Source: Treponema sp. UBA1233 (GTDB lineage: Bacteria; Spirochaetota; Spirochaetia; Treponematales; Treponemataceae). From it: a stretch of DNA of 23,668 bases. The stretch spans positions 1-23,668 of the forward strand of contig DBWR01000015.1 in NCBI GenBank assembly GCA_002309305.1, in the 5' to 3' direction. The notes beneath the pieces are model-generated. The model was not told the DNA's origin, did not search any database, and worked only from the letters and a program-made list of their open reading frames with translations. The position numbers and the translations under genes were made by a program. Below are positions 8,829-15,985 of this stretch, piece by piece (the stretch's first letter is position 1; the number at the start of each line of letters is the position of its first letter).

Positions 8829-10742
8829 ATGGAATTAGTATTAAGTGAGCCGAAAGTCTTTTTCAACATCGCCTCCTTTTTCCTGACTCTTGTAGTACTG
8901 GTGTTTTCCTTAAGGCGTTTCCCCACGACTAGGCAAAGCAGGTATTTTTGCCTTTTCATTATTTCAATTCTTGTAGCGGCAAGCGATGAAACATTAAGGA
9001 CCCTTTCGTATCATTTTCCCTTTTCTCCGAACTCAACATTCTTTTTCCTCCGCTTCATTCAATCAATGAACTTTATAACTTCAACATTCATGCTGCTCTG
9101 CTATACGCTTTATATGAACAGTCTGATAGATGCGCCAACTAGATTTTCCAAATGTGTTTTGGTGACCAACATCACAATATTCGTCATTTATTCAATAATA
9201 TGCATCATCAGCATTAAGACAGGATGGATTGTAAGCTATGACCCTGCGATTCGAAGGTTTGACCTTGTGCGAGGACCTTTGTATTTATATGTAGGCTATT
9301 TTGTTCCAGTCTACATGATAACGATAGAGGTCGTGATTTTCCTTTACAACATAAACTCCTACCCAAAGAAGATAAAGTGGACCATGCTCATTTCCATACT
9401 TGCTTCCGGTGGGGTTATGTTCCTTCAGCCGATGGTTGCAAATTATGTTTCCATCGTCCCGTTTGGTGCAACAGTCAGCCTTTACATCTGGTACCTTGCC
9501 CTGGAAAACGGAGACTACAAGAAGCTGCAAAAAGTACAAACAAAGCTTGCTGCCGCCACTCATGAAGCACAGCTTGCAAATGAGGCAAAGAATGCGTTCC
9601 TTACAAACATGTCGCACGAAATACGCACGCCTCTTAATGTCATACTCGGTCTGGATGAGATGATATTGAATTCCAATGACGAAAAGGAAATTCAGGACTA
9701 TGCCGCTGACATCCACGATTCGGGAAAGAGTCTTCTTGCCATAATCAACAACATACTGGACTATTCCAAGCTTGAATCCGACAGAATGGAGCTTGTAGCC
9801 GGTGAATACCACCTCTGGGATTTTATGGAAACAATCAAGACGGAATTTGAACCACAGGCAAAAAGCAAGGGAATAGATTTCTTCATTAACATTGATGAAA
9901 ACCTGCCTGATTATCTTTACGGTGACCTCTATCATCTGACCAAGATCCTCAGGAACCTGATTTTAAATGCAATCAAGTATACAGAGCAAGGTTCGATTAC
10001 CCTGAGCGTGAATGGTACGGAAAAGGATTCCAAGCTCAATCTTGTGTACGAGGTTGAAGATACGGGTAAAGGCATTAGCGACGAGGATTTGCCGGGACTT
10101 TTCCACAGCTTCCAGCATTTTGACACGATACGGAGGAATGACATGCAGGGAACAGGCCTTGGGCTTGCAATTTCCCATAAGCTGATTTCTCTGTTGGGCG
10201 GAACAATTTCATTTAATACAAAAAAAGGTAACGGAAGCAAATTCAAGGTGAACATCTCTCAGAAAATCGTGTCGCCTGGAACTGTTGCAGAACGCAGAAA
10301 GCATGCCATAAATCAGGAAAGGGAGATTTCAGGACATCTAAAGGCCCCGGGATGCAAGGTTTTGCTTGTGGATGACAATCCCATGAACCTTGTTGTTGCC
10401 AGCGGACTGCTTAAAAAAACTGATGCAAAAATCCACACTTGTGAAAGCGGAAGAATCTGTCTTGAGTTGATGAAAAAAGAAAAGTATGACATAATATTTT
10501 TGGATCAGTTCATGCCGGAGACCAACGGAATTGAAACATTCAAGCAGTCCAAGGAGATGCCCGGCAATCTGAATCTTTCCACGCCAGTCGTGCTTTTTAC
10601 GGCCAATGTTGATCCGGAAAAATACGGCTACTATACGGGGCTGGGATTTGCGGACTACGTTTTCAAACCGATAGACCGTGATAAACTCTTTGAGGTTTTC
10701 TTTCGCATTGTGCCTAAGGAATTGATAATCAGTAACGACTAA
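8829..10742 (+). CDS. Hybrid histidine kinase 4: 7TM sensor-HisKA-HATPase-REC
   Basis: A 637-residue paralogue whose ATG directly abuts the stop codon of kinase 3 (TAAATG), with GGAG inside the end of that gene. The sensor has about seven membrane segments, RGPLYLYVGYFVP near 148-160 and IWYLALENGDY at its end. HisKA H263 (HEIRTPLNV), N-box N380 (NLILNAIKY), G1 DTGKG (411-415) and G2 GTGLGLA are intact. The receiver has D515/D516, D559 (FLDQFMPETNG) and K613. It ends shortly after the receiver (ELIISND). A separate HPt gene follows after 9 bases and resembles the HPt fused to kinase 1, so the pair looks like a split version of that architecture. An active kinase that uses the free HPt is the simplest reading. 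Confidence 0.93.
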   Translation: MELVLSEPKVFFNIASFFLTLVVLVFSLRRFPTTRQSRYFCLFIISILVAASDETLRTLSYHFPFSPNSTFFFLRFIQSMNFITSTFMLLCYTLYMNSLIDAPTRFSKCVLVTNITIFVIYSIICIISIKTGWIVSYDPAIRRFDLVRGPLYLYVGYFVPVYMITIEVVIFLYNINSYPKKIKWTMLISILASGGVMFLQPMVANYVSIVPFGATVSLYIWYLALENGDYKKLQKVQTKLAAATHEAQLANEAKNAFLTNMSHEIRTPLNVILGLDEMILNSNDEKEIQDYAADIHDSGKSLLAIINNILDYSKLESDRMELVAGEYHLWDFMETIKTEFEPQAKSKGIDFFINIDENLPDYLYGDLYHLTKILRNLILNAIKYTEQGSITLSVNGTEKDSKLNLVYEVEDTGKGISDEDLPGLFHSFQHFDTIRRNDMQGTGLGLAISHKLISLLGGTISFNTKKGNGSKFKVNISQKIVSPGTVAERRKHAINQEREISGHLKAPGCKVLLVDDNPMNLVVASGLLKKTDAKIHTCESGRICLELMKKEKYDIIFLDQFMPETNGIETFKQSKEMPGNLNLSTPVVLFTANVDPEKYGYYTGLGFADYVFKPIDRDKLFEVFFRIVPKELIISND

Positions 10743-10751
10743 GGAGCGGCC

Positions 10752-11114
10752 ATGCAGGATGTAGAAATTAATCAGGAAAGTGCAATGGGGTATACAGGTG
10801 GAGACAGGGATCTCTATCTTTCCATTCTTGAAGTGTTCAGAGGGGAAAAAGACGAGACTCAAAAGAAGCTGAATGCGTTTTTACAGGCCGAGGACTGGAA
10901 CAATTATGAAATCATAGTTCATGCCCTAAAGGGAAACGCACTGATGGTTGGCTGTACCGCTTTTTCTGAACTGTCAAAGTCTCTGGAATTTGCATGCAAG
11001 GATATCATGGCCGGGAATGATGTTGAACAGAAGGTAAAGTACGTAAAGGAAACTCATCCCCAATACATTGAATTCTATGATGCCCTTGCAGAAAAAACCA
11101 AAGGAATTGCCTGA
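10752..11114 (+). CDS. Stand-alone histidine phosphotransfer (HPt) protein
   Basis: A 120-residue cytoplasmic helical protein. The phospho-acceptor is H57 in IIVHALKGNALMVGC. It aligns along its whole length with the last 115 or so residues of kinase 1: GGDRDLYLSILEVF against GGDKSIYLDTVKLF, DETQKKL against TETQKKL, and VHALKGN against VHALKSN. The ribosome binding site AAGGAG (10741-10746) overlaps the stop codon of kinase 4. It probably collects phosphate from the receivers of kinases 2-4, which lack an HPt, and passes it to a response regulator outside the window. The next gene starts inside its 3' end, in another frame. Confidence 0.9.
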   Translation: MQDVEINQESAMGYTGGDRDLYLSILEVFRGEKDETQKKLNAFLQAEDWNNYEIIVHALKGNALMVGCTAFSELSKSLEFACKDIMAGNDVEQKVKYVKETHPQYIEFYDALAEKTKGIA

Positions 11115-11907
11115 TCCGTACATTCAAAAAATTGAACGCCTCCTCATTCAATACGGTAAAAGCACCCACCGGTCTGTAAGACGAATGTTGCAGACTGGAA
11201 CCGTTTGCGTCAACGGACAGACAGTGACAAGTCCCTCACATCCTTTTGACACAAGGAATGACGTCCTCTCTGTAGACGGAAAGCAAGTGCCTGTTTCACC
11301 TCACATCTACCTGATGCTGAACAAAGAGCAGGACACGGTATGTTCAACTGTATCCGGAATGCTGCACACAAGCGTACTTGAACGGTTTCCAGAACAGATT
11401 CTTCATCCAGACAACCTGCCGCCACTGCATCTTGTTGGACGACTTGATGCCGATACCGAGGGACTTTTGCTTTTGACCACCGACGGAGTTTTTTCCCATC
11501 TGCTCACCGATCCGGAAAAACACATACCAAAGACCTATCTTGTTTACCTTAGGGATTATGTTCCACCGACCGACAGAGAACGTTACATAAAAGAGTTTCG
11601 GCAGGGGGTGACTGTTCCTCCCGCCACAAAGAGTCCTTCCTTTACGACCAAGCCCGCAGAACTGACATGGACTGATGATGACGGGAAATACTGCACCATT
11701 ACTGGAGCGGAGTTTACAACATGTACTCTGACAATCACCGAGGGAAAATTCCATCAGGTAAAGAGGATGTTCCTTGCGATGGGAAACGAAGTGATTTTTC
11801 TAAAGAGGATAGCCATGGGAAATCTGTTCCTTGACGAAAACCTTTTGCCCGGACAATACCGTTCCTTGAGCGACGGTGAGCTGAGTGATCTGCAGGGAAT
11901 TCTTTAA
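11077..11907 (+). CDS. RsuA/RluB/E/F family pseudouridine synthase
   Basis: A 276-residue protein. An N-terminal S4 RNA-binding domain (IERLLIQYGKS...VRRMLQTGTVCVNGQTV, about 18-50) is followed by the catalytic domain with GRLDADTEGLLLLT; the catalytic Asp is about residue 124. The family motif KFHQVKRMF lies near the C-terminus. It converts a specific uridine of rRNA to pseudouridine; which site cannot be told from the sequence. ATG 11077 or 11080 is preferred over the TTG at 11068; all lie inside the HPt gene in another frame, giving an overlap of about 38 bases, so it is probably co-translated with the kinase operon. No good ribosome binding site is visible. The link between rRNA modification and signalling is probably only positional. 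Confidence 0.85.
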   Translation: MMPLQKKPKELPDPYIQKIERLLIQYGKSTHRSVRRMLQTGTVCVNGQTVTSPSHPFDTRNDVLSVDGKQVPVSPHIYLMLNKEQDTVCSTVSGMLHTSVLERFPEQILHPDNLPPLHLVGRLDADTEGLLLLTTDGVFSHLLTDPEKHIPKTYLVYLRDYVPPTDRERYIKEFRQGVTVPPATKSPSFTTKPAELTWTDDDGKYCTITGAEFTTCTLTITEGKFHQVKRMFLAMGNEVIFLKRIAMGNLFLDENLLPGQYRSLSDGELSDLQGIL

Positions 11908-11936
11908 AAAACAAAAGCGGCCCGTCTAGACCGCCT
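11906..11936 (-). terminator. Intrinsic terminator of the candidate small RNA
   Basis: Read on the minus strand, AGGCGG pairs with CCGCTT around a 10-base loop and is followed by a T-rich tract of 11 bases interrupted by one G. The T-tract overlaps the TAA stop codon of the convergent pseudouridine synthase gene. Confidence 0.6.
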
Positions 11937-12008
11937 GTAATCCGTCCGTTAAACGGAGGAGAAATGAAGTACTCCGATAAGGCAGGAGCTGACCAAGCAT
12001 TTCTGCTT
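11906..12008 (-). ncRNA. Candidate small RNA of about 103 nt, unassigned family
   Basis: A minus-strand unit with its own promoter (12043-12015) and terminator. The RNA would begin near 12008 with AAGCA-GAAA-TGCTT, a perfect 5-bp stem closed by a GNRA tetraloop. Then come GCTCC/GGAGT (9-base loop), TCCGT-TTA-ACGGA extended by TCC/GGA across a bulged C, and a terminator stem AGGCGG/CCGCTT (10-base loop) followed by TTTTGTTTTTT-like sequence that overlaps the stop codon of the pseudouridine synthase. No open frame with a ribosome binding site is seen in it. It lacks the GGAA tip of SRP RNA and does not match any RNA family I recognise. It could act in trans; if the terminator leaks it would be antisense to the pseudouridine synthase. 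Confidence 0.55.
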
Positions 12009-12014
12009 ATCTAT

Positions 12015-12043
12015 AATATACCACCACTTTCCCCGGCTGTCAA
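12015..12043 (-). promoter_or_regulatory. Consensus promoter driving the minus-strand small RNA
   Basis: On the minus strand TTGACA (12043-12038), a 17-base spacer and TATATT (12020-12015). It is one of the best promoter matches in the window, yet no protein gene lies within 100 bases downstream on that strand. Confidence 0.65.
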
Positions 12044-12143
12044 ATTTTATTTTTAAATTTCTTGAATTTTTTTCCAATAATCCAAGAGCTTGATTCTGTA
12101 CTGATAATGTTGAAATGTGTTATTATAGGCATAGGAGACAAAA

Positions 12144-13085
12144 ATGACAAACAAGGAATTACAGGACATTTATTTTGGCGCATTCTTTTTTGAAGAGGAA
12201 GACGGATGGCTCAGGGCATTTCAGTATTCAAAGGAGCAGATGAAATATTTTGAGGGGGCATCAGATTTCTGGTATCCCCGCAGCATGGCTTCCACCAGCA
12301 AGACACTGGAGTTTTCAACCGAGGCTAAGACGGTTTCTTTTGAGTATAAGATTTTGTGGAAGGGGTCTGAGGATTCGTTTGAGCTTGCCGTAGACGGACA
12401 GATAACGGATATCCGCTATGTAAAGGATCTTAAGGATGAGGGTAAGCTTGAATGGAATCTCCCCGATGGGAAAAAGAACGTCATCATCTATCTTCCTGCC
12501 GATGCAACGGTGGCCATTAAAAACTGTGAGATAAACGCTTCCTATTCTCCCGCAAAGAAAAACGAAAAGGTTCTCTGGCTTGGAGATTCGATTACCCAGG
12601 GATTCGGTCCCCTGCGTTCAAGTCAGACCTATGTAAGCGTTGCAAACCGGCTCTTGAACTACGACATCATCAACCAGGGGATTGGCGGATATGTCTACGA
12701 CAAAAAATCCCTCCTGAAGATGGAAGGCTACACACCGGACAAAATCATCGTTGCGCTGGGAACAAACCAGTTCGGTGCTGAAACAATGACAGATGTGGAA
12801 GAATACTATGAGGTTTTGATTGGACTGTACGGAAAAAAGATTCCGATATTGTGCGTTTCTCCTCTGTGGCGTGGAGATTTGCCGGAGCAGATTCCAATCC
12901 TGAACCGCTTTTGCGAAAACGTAAAGAAGATTGCCGGCTCTTATTCAAACGTAAGGGTTGTGGATGGATTCAAGCTTGTGCCGCATCTTCCCGAGTATTT
13001 TCTGGATAACCTTCATCCCAACTGTTTGGGTGCTGAAGTCTACGGAAGAAATCTTGTGGAAGAAATCAGAAAGTTGAATTTCTAG
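12144..13085 (+). CDS. SGNH/GDSL-type esterase with N-terminal beta-sandwich
   Basis: A 313-residue protein without signal peptide, so probably cytoplasmic. Residues 1-135 look like a beta-sandwich (carbohydrate-binding-like) domain. The catalytic domain begins with GDSITQG (nucleophile S149), followed by INQGIGG (G181), ALGTNQFG (N208) and DNLHPN (D288, H291): SGNH blocks I, II, III and V, all intact. This two-domain layout is seen in carbohydrate esterases such as CE2-like acetylxylan esterases, so deacetylation of an imported oligosaccharide is plausible, though the substrate is not fixed by sequence. TAGGAG lies 8 bases before the ATG. The stop codon TAG overlaps the stop codon of the opposing GGDEF/EAL gene within a single CTAG. 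Confidence 0.85.
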   Translation: MTNKELQDIYFGAFFFEEEDGWLRAFQYSKEQMKYFEGASDFWYPRSMASTSKTLEFSTEAKTVSFEYKILWKGSEDSFELAVDGQITDIRYVKDLKDEGKLEWNLPDGKKNVIIYLPADATVAIKNCEINASYSPAKKNEKVLWLGDSITQGFGPLRSSQTYVSVANRLLNYDIINQGIGGYVYDKKSLLKMEGYTPDKIIVALGTNQFGAETMTDVEEYYEVLIGLYGKKIPILCVSPLWRGDLPEQIPILNRFCENVKKIAGSYSNVRVVDGFKLVPHLPEYFLDNLHPNCLGAEVYGRNLVEEIRKLNF

Positions 13086-14875
13086 CAGAATTTTTCCTCA
13101 AACTCCTGGATGGGCATGGGCTTACCGTAATAGTATCCCTGTATCTTGCTGCATCCCAGGAGCGAAAGTTTTTGCACCTGTTCCTTGCGTTCGGCTCCTT
13201 CTGCAAGGCATTCAAATCCAAGTTCCCCTGCAAGGCTGATGATGTGGCGGGCAACTGCAATGTCCTCTTTTTTTTCTCCGTCAACTGCAATCTTGTCCAC
13301 AAAGCTCTTGTCTATCTTGAGGGTGTCCAGCGGCATTTGGGTCAGAAGTGAAAATGAGGAATAACCTGTTCCAAAATCGTCCATGGAAATCTTGAATCCC
13401 CGAGACTTGAGGTTTTCCAGTACTTTTATCATTTCCTCCGTGTTGTCGTAGGCGGCGCTTTCTGTAAGCTCAAAGTCAATCATCTCGTGCGGGAGTCCAG
13501 CTTCGTCCACAACTGCGGTAAGGTTGTCGGTAAGGGACTTGTCGTTCAGACGGCTGCGCGACAGGTTTACGGAAATCGGGATTAGCTTTTTCCCTTCGTT
13601 CTTCCAGCGGGCAAGCATCCTGCAAACCTTGTTCAAAACTATGTCGTCGATTTTTCCTATTGAACCGTCCTTTTCAAAAAACGGTACGAATCGTCCGGGC
13701 GGCAGGAAATCACGGTTTTTGTAATTCCATCGGATCAAAGCCTCAGCACCGCAGACTGTGTTTTTCCTCACGTCGAATTTGGGCTGAAGGTAAACGATGA
13801 ATTCGTCGTTCAGGATTGCGGTTTCCAGATATGCCTTGATGAAATTTCCCCATGAAACGTCTTCGTGCATTTTGTCGGTATAGATTGTGACTTCCGTTTT
13901 GTAATAGTTTGTTCCAAGGGCCTGTGCCATTTTTGCCGCATCCGCAACACGGTTTCCCAGCAGCATTGATTTTTGCATTGGCACCACACCGCATCGGTAA
14001 TAAATCCTGTAGTTTTCGTCTTCTTCCAGATGAGAGAGGCCTTCGAAGAATTCCATCAGCTTAGAGACGGTTTCTTTTTCCGGCATGTCCTTTATCATCA
14101 TGGCAAAGTTGTCGTTGTGGCATCTTGCGCTTGCATAGACGAAATCCGCCTTTTCCATGGCCTTGACGACGTTGCACAAAACCTTGTTGGCGGCAATATG
14201 ACCGTAGACTTCGTTTATTACGCGGAATTCCTTTATGTCAAAATGAACGAATGCATAATCGTTTATTCCATAGTCCATCGGCATCTCAAGGTATGACACA
14301 AGATGGTTCCAGTTGTAGTGGCCGGTAATCTGATCACGGAACGCAAACTCATAAAGGTCCTTTTTTTCAAGATTCTCCGGGTTCTGGTTGATTACATCTT
14401 TTGCCCTGTCTTGATCTATGCGTCCCTCGTAAAGAATCCTGCTCTTCTTGTAGTCCGCAAAAACGCTCACTATGCCTGGGTCAGATTTGATTGTAAGGTC
14501 GGTGTATATCCTGTGTGCATCATCATCCGCCGCAATTTTTTCAAACAGGTCGTTGATTGTTTTAAGGTTGAGCTTTATGTCGCTGTCGATTTCAACTGAA
14601 TAAAAGAATGACTCCAGCAAGGTCATCTGCGTGAGGTCTTTGGGATAAGTGACAGAAGCATCATCCGAGCGGAATTCTATGCCGATGACGGGCTTGCTCA
14701 AATCCTTTAAATAAAACAAACCGGGACAATCGTATGTGCCAAAAGAAGACCGGTATTTTTCCACAGCCTCAGGAATGATTCCCCTGTAAAAGGCATCAAG
14801 ATCAGAGTCAGAAGCCTCCATGTAAAAAAGAGTCCTGGATGGTTTATACAACTGGTTCAGTTTGTTTATGAACAT
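13082..14875 (-). CDS. Degenerate GGDEF - EAL protein, probable c-di-GMP phosphodiesterase
   Basis: A 597-residue soluble protein without membrane segments. Residues 1-170 are an unrecognised N-terminal region. Residues 175-335 form a GGDEF domain in which the signature reads HNDNF (253-257), so diguanylate cyclase activity is not expected. Residues 345-595 form an EAL domain with the residues of an active enzyme: GAEALIRW (E378), SVNLSRSRL, FELTES, MDDFGTGYSS (D499/D500), KIDKSF, AEGAE and the closing QGYYYGKP. It should hydrolyse c-di-GMP to pGpG. The ATG at 14875 has no ribosome binding site but lies 6 bases after an extended -10 element, so the mRNA may be leaderless. It is not co-directional with the kinase cluster, so a functional link is only suggested by proximity. 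Confidence 0.88.
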   Translation of the reverse strand: MFINKLNQLYKPSRTLFYMEASDSDLDAFYRGIIPEAVEKYRSSFGTYDCPGLFYLKDLSKPVIGIEFRSDDASVTYPKDLTQMTLLESFFYSVEIDSDIKLNLKTINDLFEKIAADDDAHRIYTDLTIKSDPGIVSVFADYKKSRILYEGRIDQDRAKDVINQNPENLEKKDLYEFAFRDQITGHYNWNHLVSYLEMPMDYGINDYAFVHFDIKEFRVINEVYGHIAANKVLCNVVKAMEKADFVYASARCHNDNFAMMIKDMPEKETVSKLMEFFEGLSHLEEDENYRIYYRCGVVPMQKSMLLGNRVADAAKMAQALGTNYYKTEVTIYTDKMHEDVSWGNFIKAYLETAILNDEFIVYLQPKFDVRKNTVCGAEALIRWNYKNRDFLPPGRFVPFFEKDGSIGKIDDIVLNKVCRMLARWKNEGKKLIPISVNLSRSRLNDKSLTDNLTAVVDEAGLPHEMIDFELTESAAYDNTEEMIKVLENLKSRGFKISMDDFGTGYSSFSLLTQMPLDTLKIDKSFVDKIAVDGEKKEDIAVARHIISLAGELGFECLAEGAERKEQVQKLSLLGCSKIQGYYYGKPMPIQEFEEKFC

Positions 14876-14881
14876 AAGAAA

Positions 14882-14890
14882 ATTATAACA
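14882..14890 (-). promoter_or_regulatory. Extended -10 promoter of the GGDEF-EAL gene
   Basis: TGTTATAAT on the minus strand (14890-14882) matches the extended -10 form TGnTATAAT. No good -35 is seen. Six bases separate it from ATG 14875, so transcription would begin at or next to the start codon. Confidence 0.55.
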
Positions 14891-15021
14891 TCAAATCATG
14901 AAATATGAAAGTGTAGAATCCAAGTGCAAGCAAGAAGATAGGCCTTCTAACAGACATGTCTTTCAAAACAGTTTTATACCGCAGGATCACTTACTTTTCG
15001 CTAGAAAAAATATTGTAAACT

Positions 15022-15093
15022 TTTTGTCAAAAATACTTGACAAAATACAAAATGTCGTATATATTTTACATAGTGACATTTCAAAGAAATGTC
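15022..15093 (+). promoter_or_regulatory. Promoter with overlapping operator-like inverted repeats
   Basis: TTGACA (15037-15042), a 17-base spacer and TATATT (15060-15065). The -35 lies in a perfect 9-bp inverted repeat, TTTTGTCAA (15022-15030) and TTGACAAAA (15037-15045). A second motif occurs three times: AAATGTC in the spacer (15050-15056), then GACATTTC-AAA-GAAATGTC just after the -10 (15075-15093), a perfect 8-bp palindrome. Such sites around a promoter suggest repressor binding; the XRE protein encoded second in the operon is the natural candidate. Confidence 0.6.
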
Positions 15094-15266
15094 CGCGAGT
15101 TTAAAAGCCTGAAATTACAGGCTTTTAAACATCGTGTTTTCAAAGTTACCTCAAAAAACTTAAGTTTTTAGAGGTTTCCATCAAGACAGGCAGGAAGTGC
15201 ACGCCTCCTCTCTTGAAAAAGAAATTAAATATCGGGATGGAAGGCATCCCTTAAAGGAGAAACATT
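15072..15266 (+). promoter_or_regulatory. Long, strongly structured 5' leader of the membrane protein/XRE operon
   Basis: About 195 bases lie between the predicted start and ATG 15267, and they are packed with hairpins. There is the 8-bp palindrome at 15075-15093; a perfect 13-bp stem (GTTTAAAAGCCTG 15099-15111, CAGGCTTTTAAAC 15118-15130); a near-perfect palindrome ACCTC-A-AAAAACTT/AAGTTTTT-A-GAGGT (15148-15175); TCAAGA/TCTTGA (15181-15216) with an inner AGG/CCT stem; and GGGATG-GAAGG-CATCCC (15234-15250) just before the ribosome binding site AAAGGAG. No stem has a T-tract behind it. It does not match a riboswitch class I know. Together with the promoter sites this accounts for most of the 391-base gap 14876-15266; the remaining 14891-15021 holds only the palindrome GACATGTC (14953-14960). 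Confidence 0.5.
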
Positions 15267-15776
15267 ATGTCTATAGCATTTGGAATTGGATTGGCAGTTG
15301 GTTTTGCGGTTGTTTTGGTTACTGTGGTTTTAATCAAGAAAAAGGCCATGAAGGGCTCTGAATATGACGAGCGTCAGGTTGCAGCCAGGGGCAGGGCATT
15401 CAGGGGCGGATTCGTCACCTTTGTGCTGGCGGAGGTCGTGGTCTTCGTCATCGAAATATTTACCGGGGAGCCTCTGGTCATCGGTGTTCCGGGAATCCTT
15501 GGCATGCTAATCTGTCTGCTTGCGGCCCTTGTGTTCGTGGAAGTTTCGATTTTCAGCGACGCTTATTTTACACCCAACAAGCCCATGCCCAAAGCCTGGT
15601 ATGTAATCATGACTCTTCTTGGAATTTCCTTCATCGTAAAGTTCTTTATCGACAACGACGACTGGTACAGAATCATGAACCTTGCGGCTGGATTATTCAT
15701 CGTCATCATCATGGCAAGCCTTCTTGTAAAGAAACTGATTTCAAAAAGGGAAGAAAAAGAGCAGGACGAAGAATAA
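15267..15776 (+). CDS. Small multi-pass membrane protein with YDERQ motif, paired with an XRE regulator
   Basis: A 169-residue protein with about five hydrophobic segments (near 3-23, 46-65, 70-93, 110-127, 137-156) and a charged C-terminal tail (KREEKEQDEE). After the first segment comes SEYDERQVAARGRAFRGGF; a DERQ motif of this kind is common in small membrane proteins encoded next to short XRE-type regulators in Firmicutes and spirochaetes. No catalytic motif is visible and the function is unknown. AAAGGAG lies upstream of ATG 15267. The regulator gene follows after 14 bases. By analogy the pair may be an autoregulated stress or envelope module, but this is a guess. Confidence 0.75.
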   Translation: MSIAFGIGLAVGFAVVLVTVVLIKKKAMKGSEYDERQVAARGRAFRGGFVTFVLAEVVVFVIEIFTGEPLVIGVPGILGMLICLLAALVFVEVSIFSDAYFTPNKPMPKAWYVIMTLLGISFIVKFFIDNDDWYRIMNLAAGLFIVIIMASLLVKKLISKREEKEQDEE

Positions 15777-15790
15777 GCGGGGGTGCGCAC

Positions 15791-15985
15791 ATGAAGAATC
15801 TTAAACTTAAGTCGGCACGCGCACTAAAGGACATGTCGCAGGATGATTTGGCAAAGGCGGTAAACGTAAGCCGGCAGACAATCAACGCGATAGAAAAGGG
15901 TGACTACAATCCTACAATTAACCTGTGCATCGCAATCTGCAAAGTTCTGGGAGTTACCCTGAACGACCTGTTTTGGGAAGTCTGA
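15791..15985 (+). CDS. Short XRE-family helix-turn-helix regulator
   Basis: A 64-residue protein that is almost entirely an HTH domain of the Cro/C1 (XRE) type: LKSARALKDMSQDDLAKAVN, then VSRQTINAIEKGDYNPTINL, then CKVLGVTLNDLFW. This minimal form (YozG-like) has no sensor or oligomerisation domain. It is the second gene of the operon, with GGGGGTG upstream. It probably binds DNA as a dimer; the inverted repeats around the operon promoter (15022-15093) are likely targets, and the membrane protein may control it by sequestration, which is inferred and not shown. An AT-rich repeat follows its stop codon. Confidence 0.9.
   Translation: MKNLKLKSARALKDMSQDDLAKAVNVSRQTINAIEKGDYNPTINLCIAICKVLGVTLNDLFWEV

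Noticed and set aside
9285..9935. A 216-codon minus-strand frame inside kinase 4
   Set aside because: Antisense to conserved HisKA and membrane segments, with no ribosome binding site; long antisense frames are common opposite these genes.
11906..12008. The small RNA as SRP (4.5S) RNA
   Set aside because: It has a GGTCAG word but lacks the GGAA-capped tip and the long rod made by pairing of both ends.
14898..15104. A 68-codon plus-strand frame in the intergenic gap
   Set aside because: It runs across the promoter and operator repeats, has no ribosome binding site and no recognisable sequence.
15237..15254. A five-codon leader peptide (MEGIP)
   Set aside because: No ribosome binding site, and it lies inside the GGGATG/CATCCC stem.
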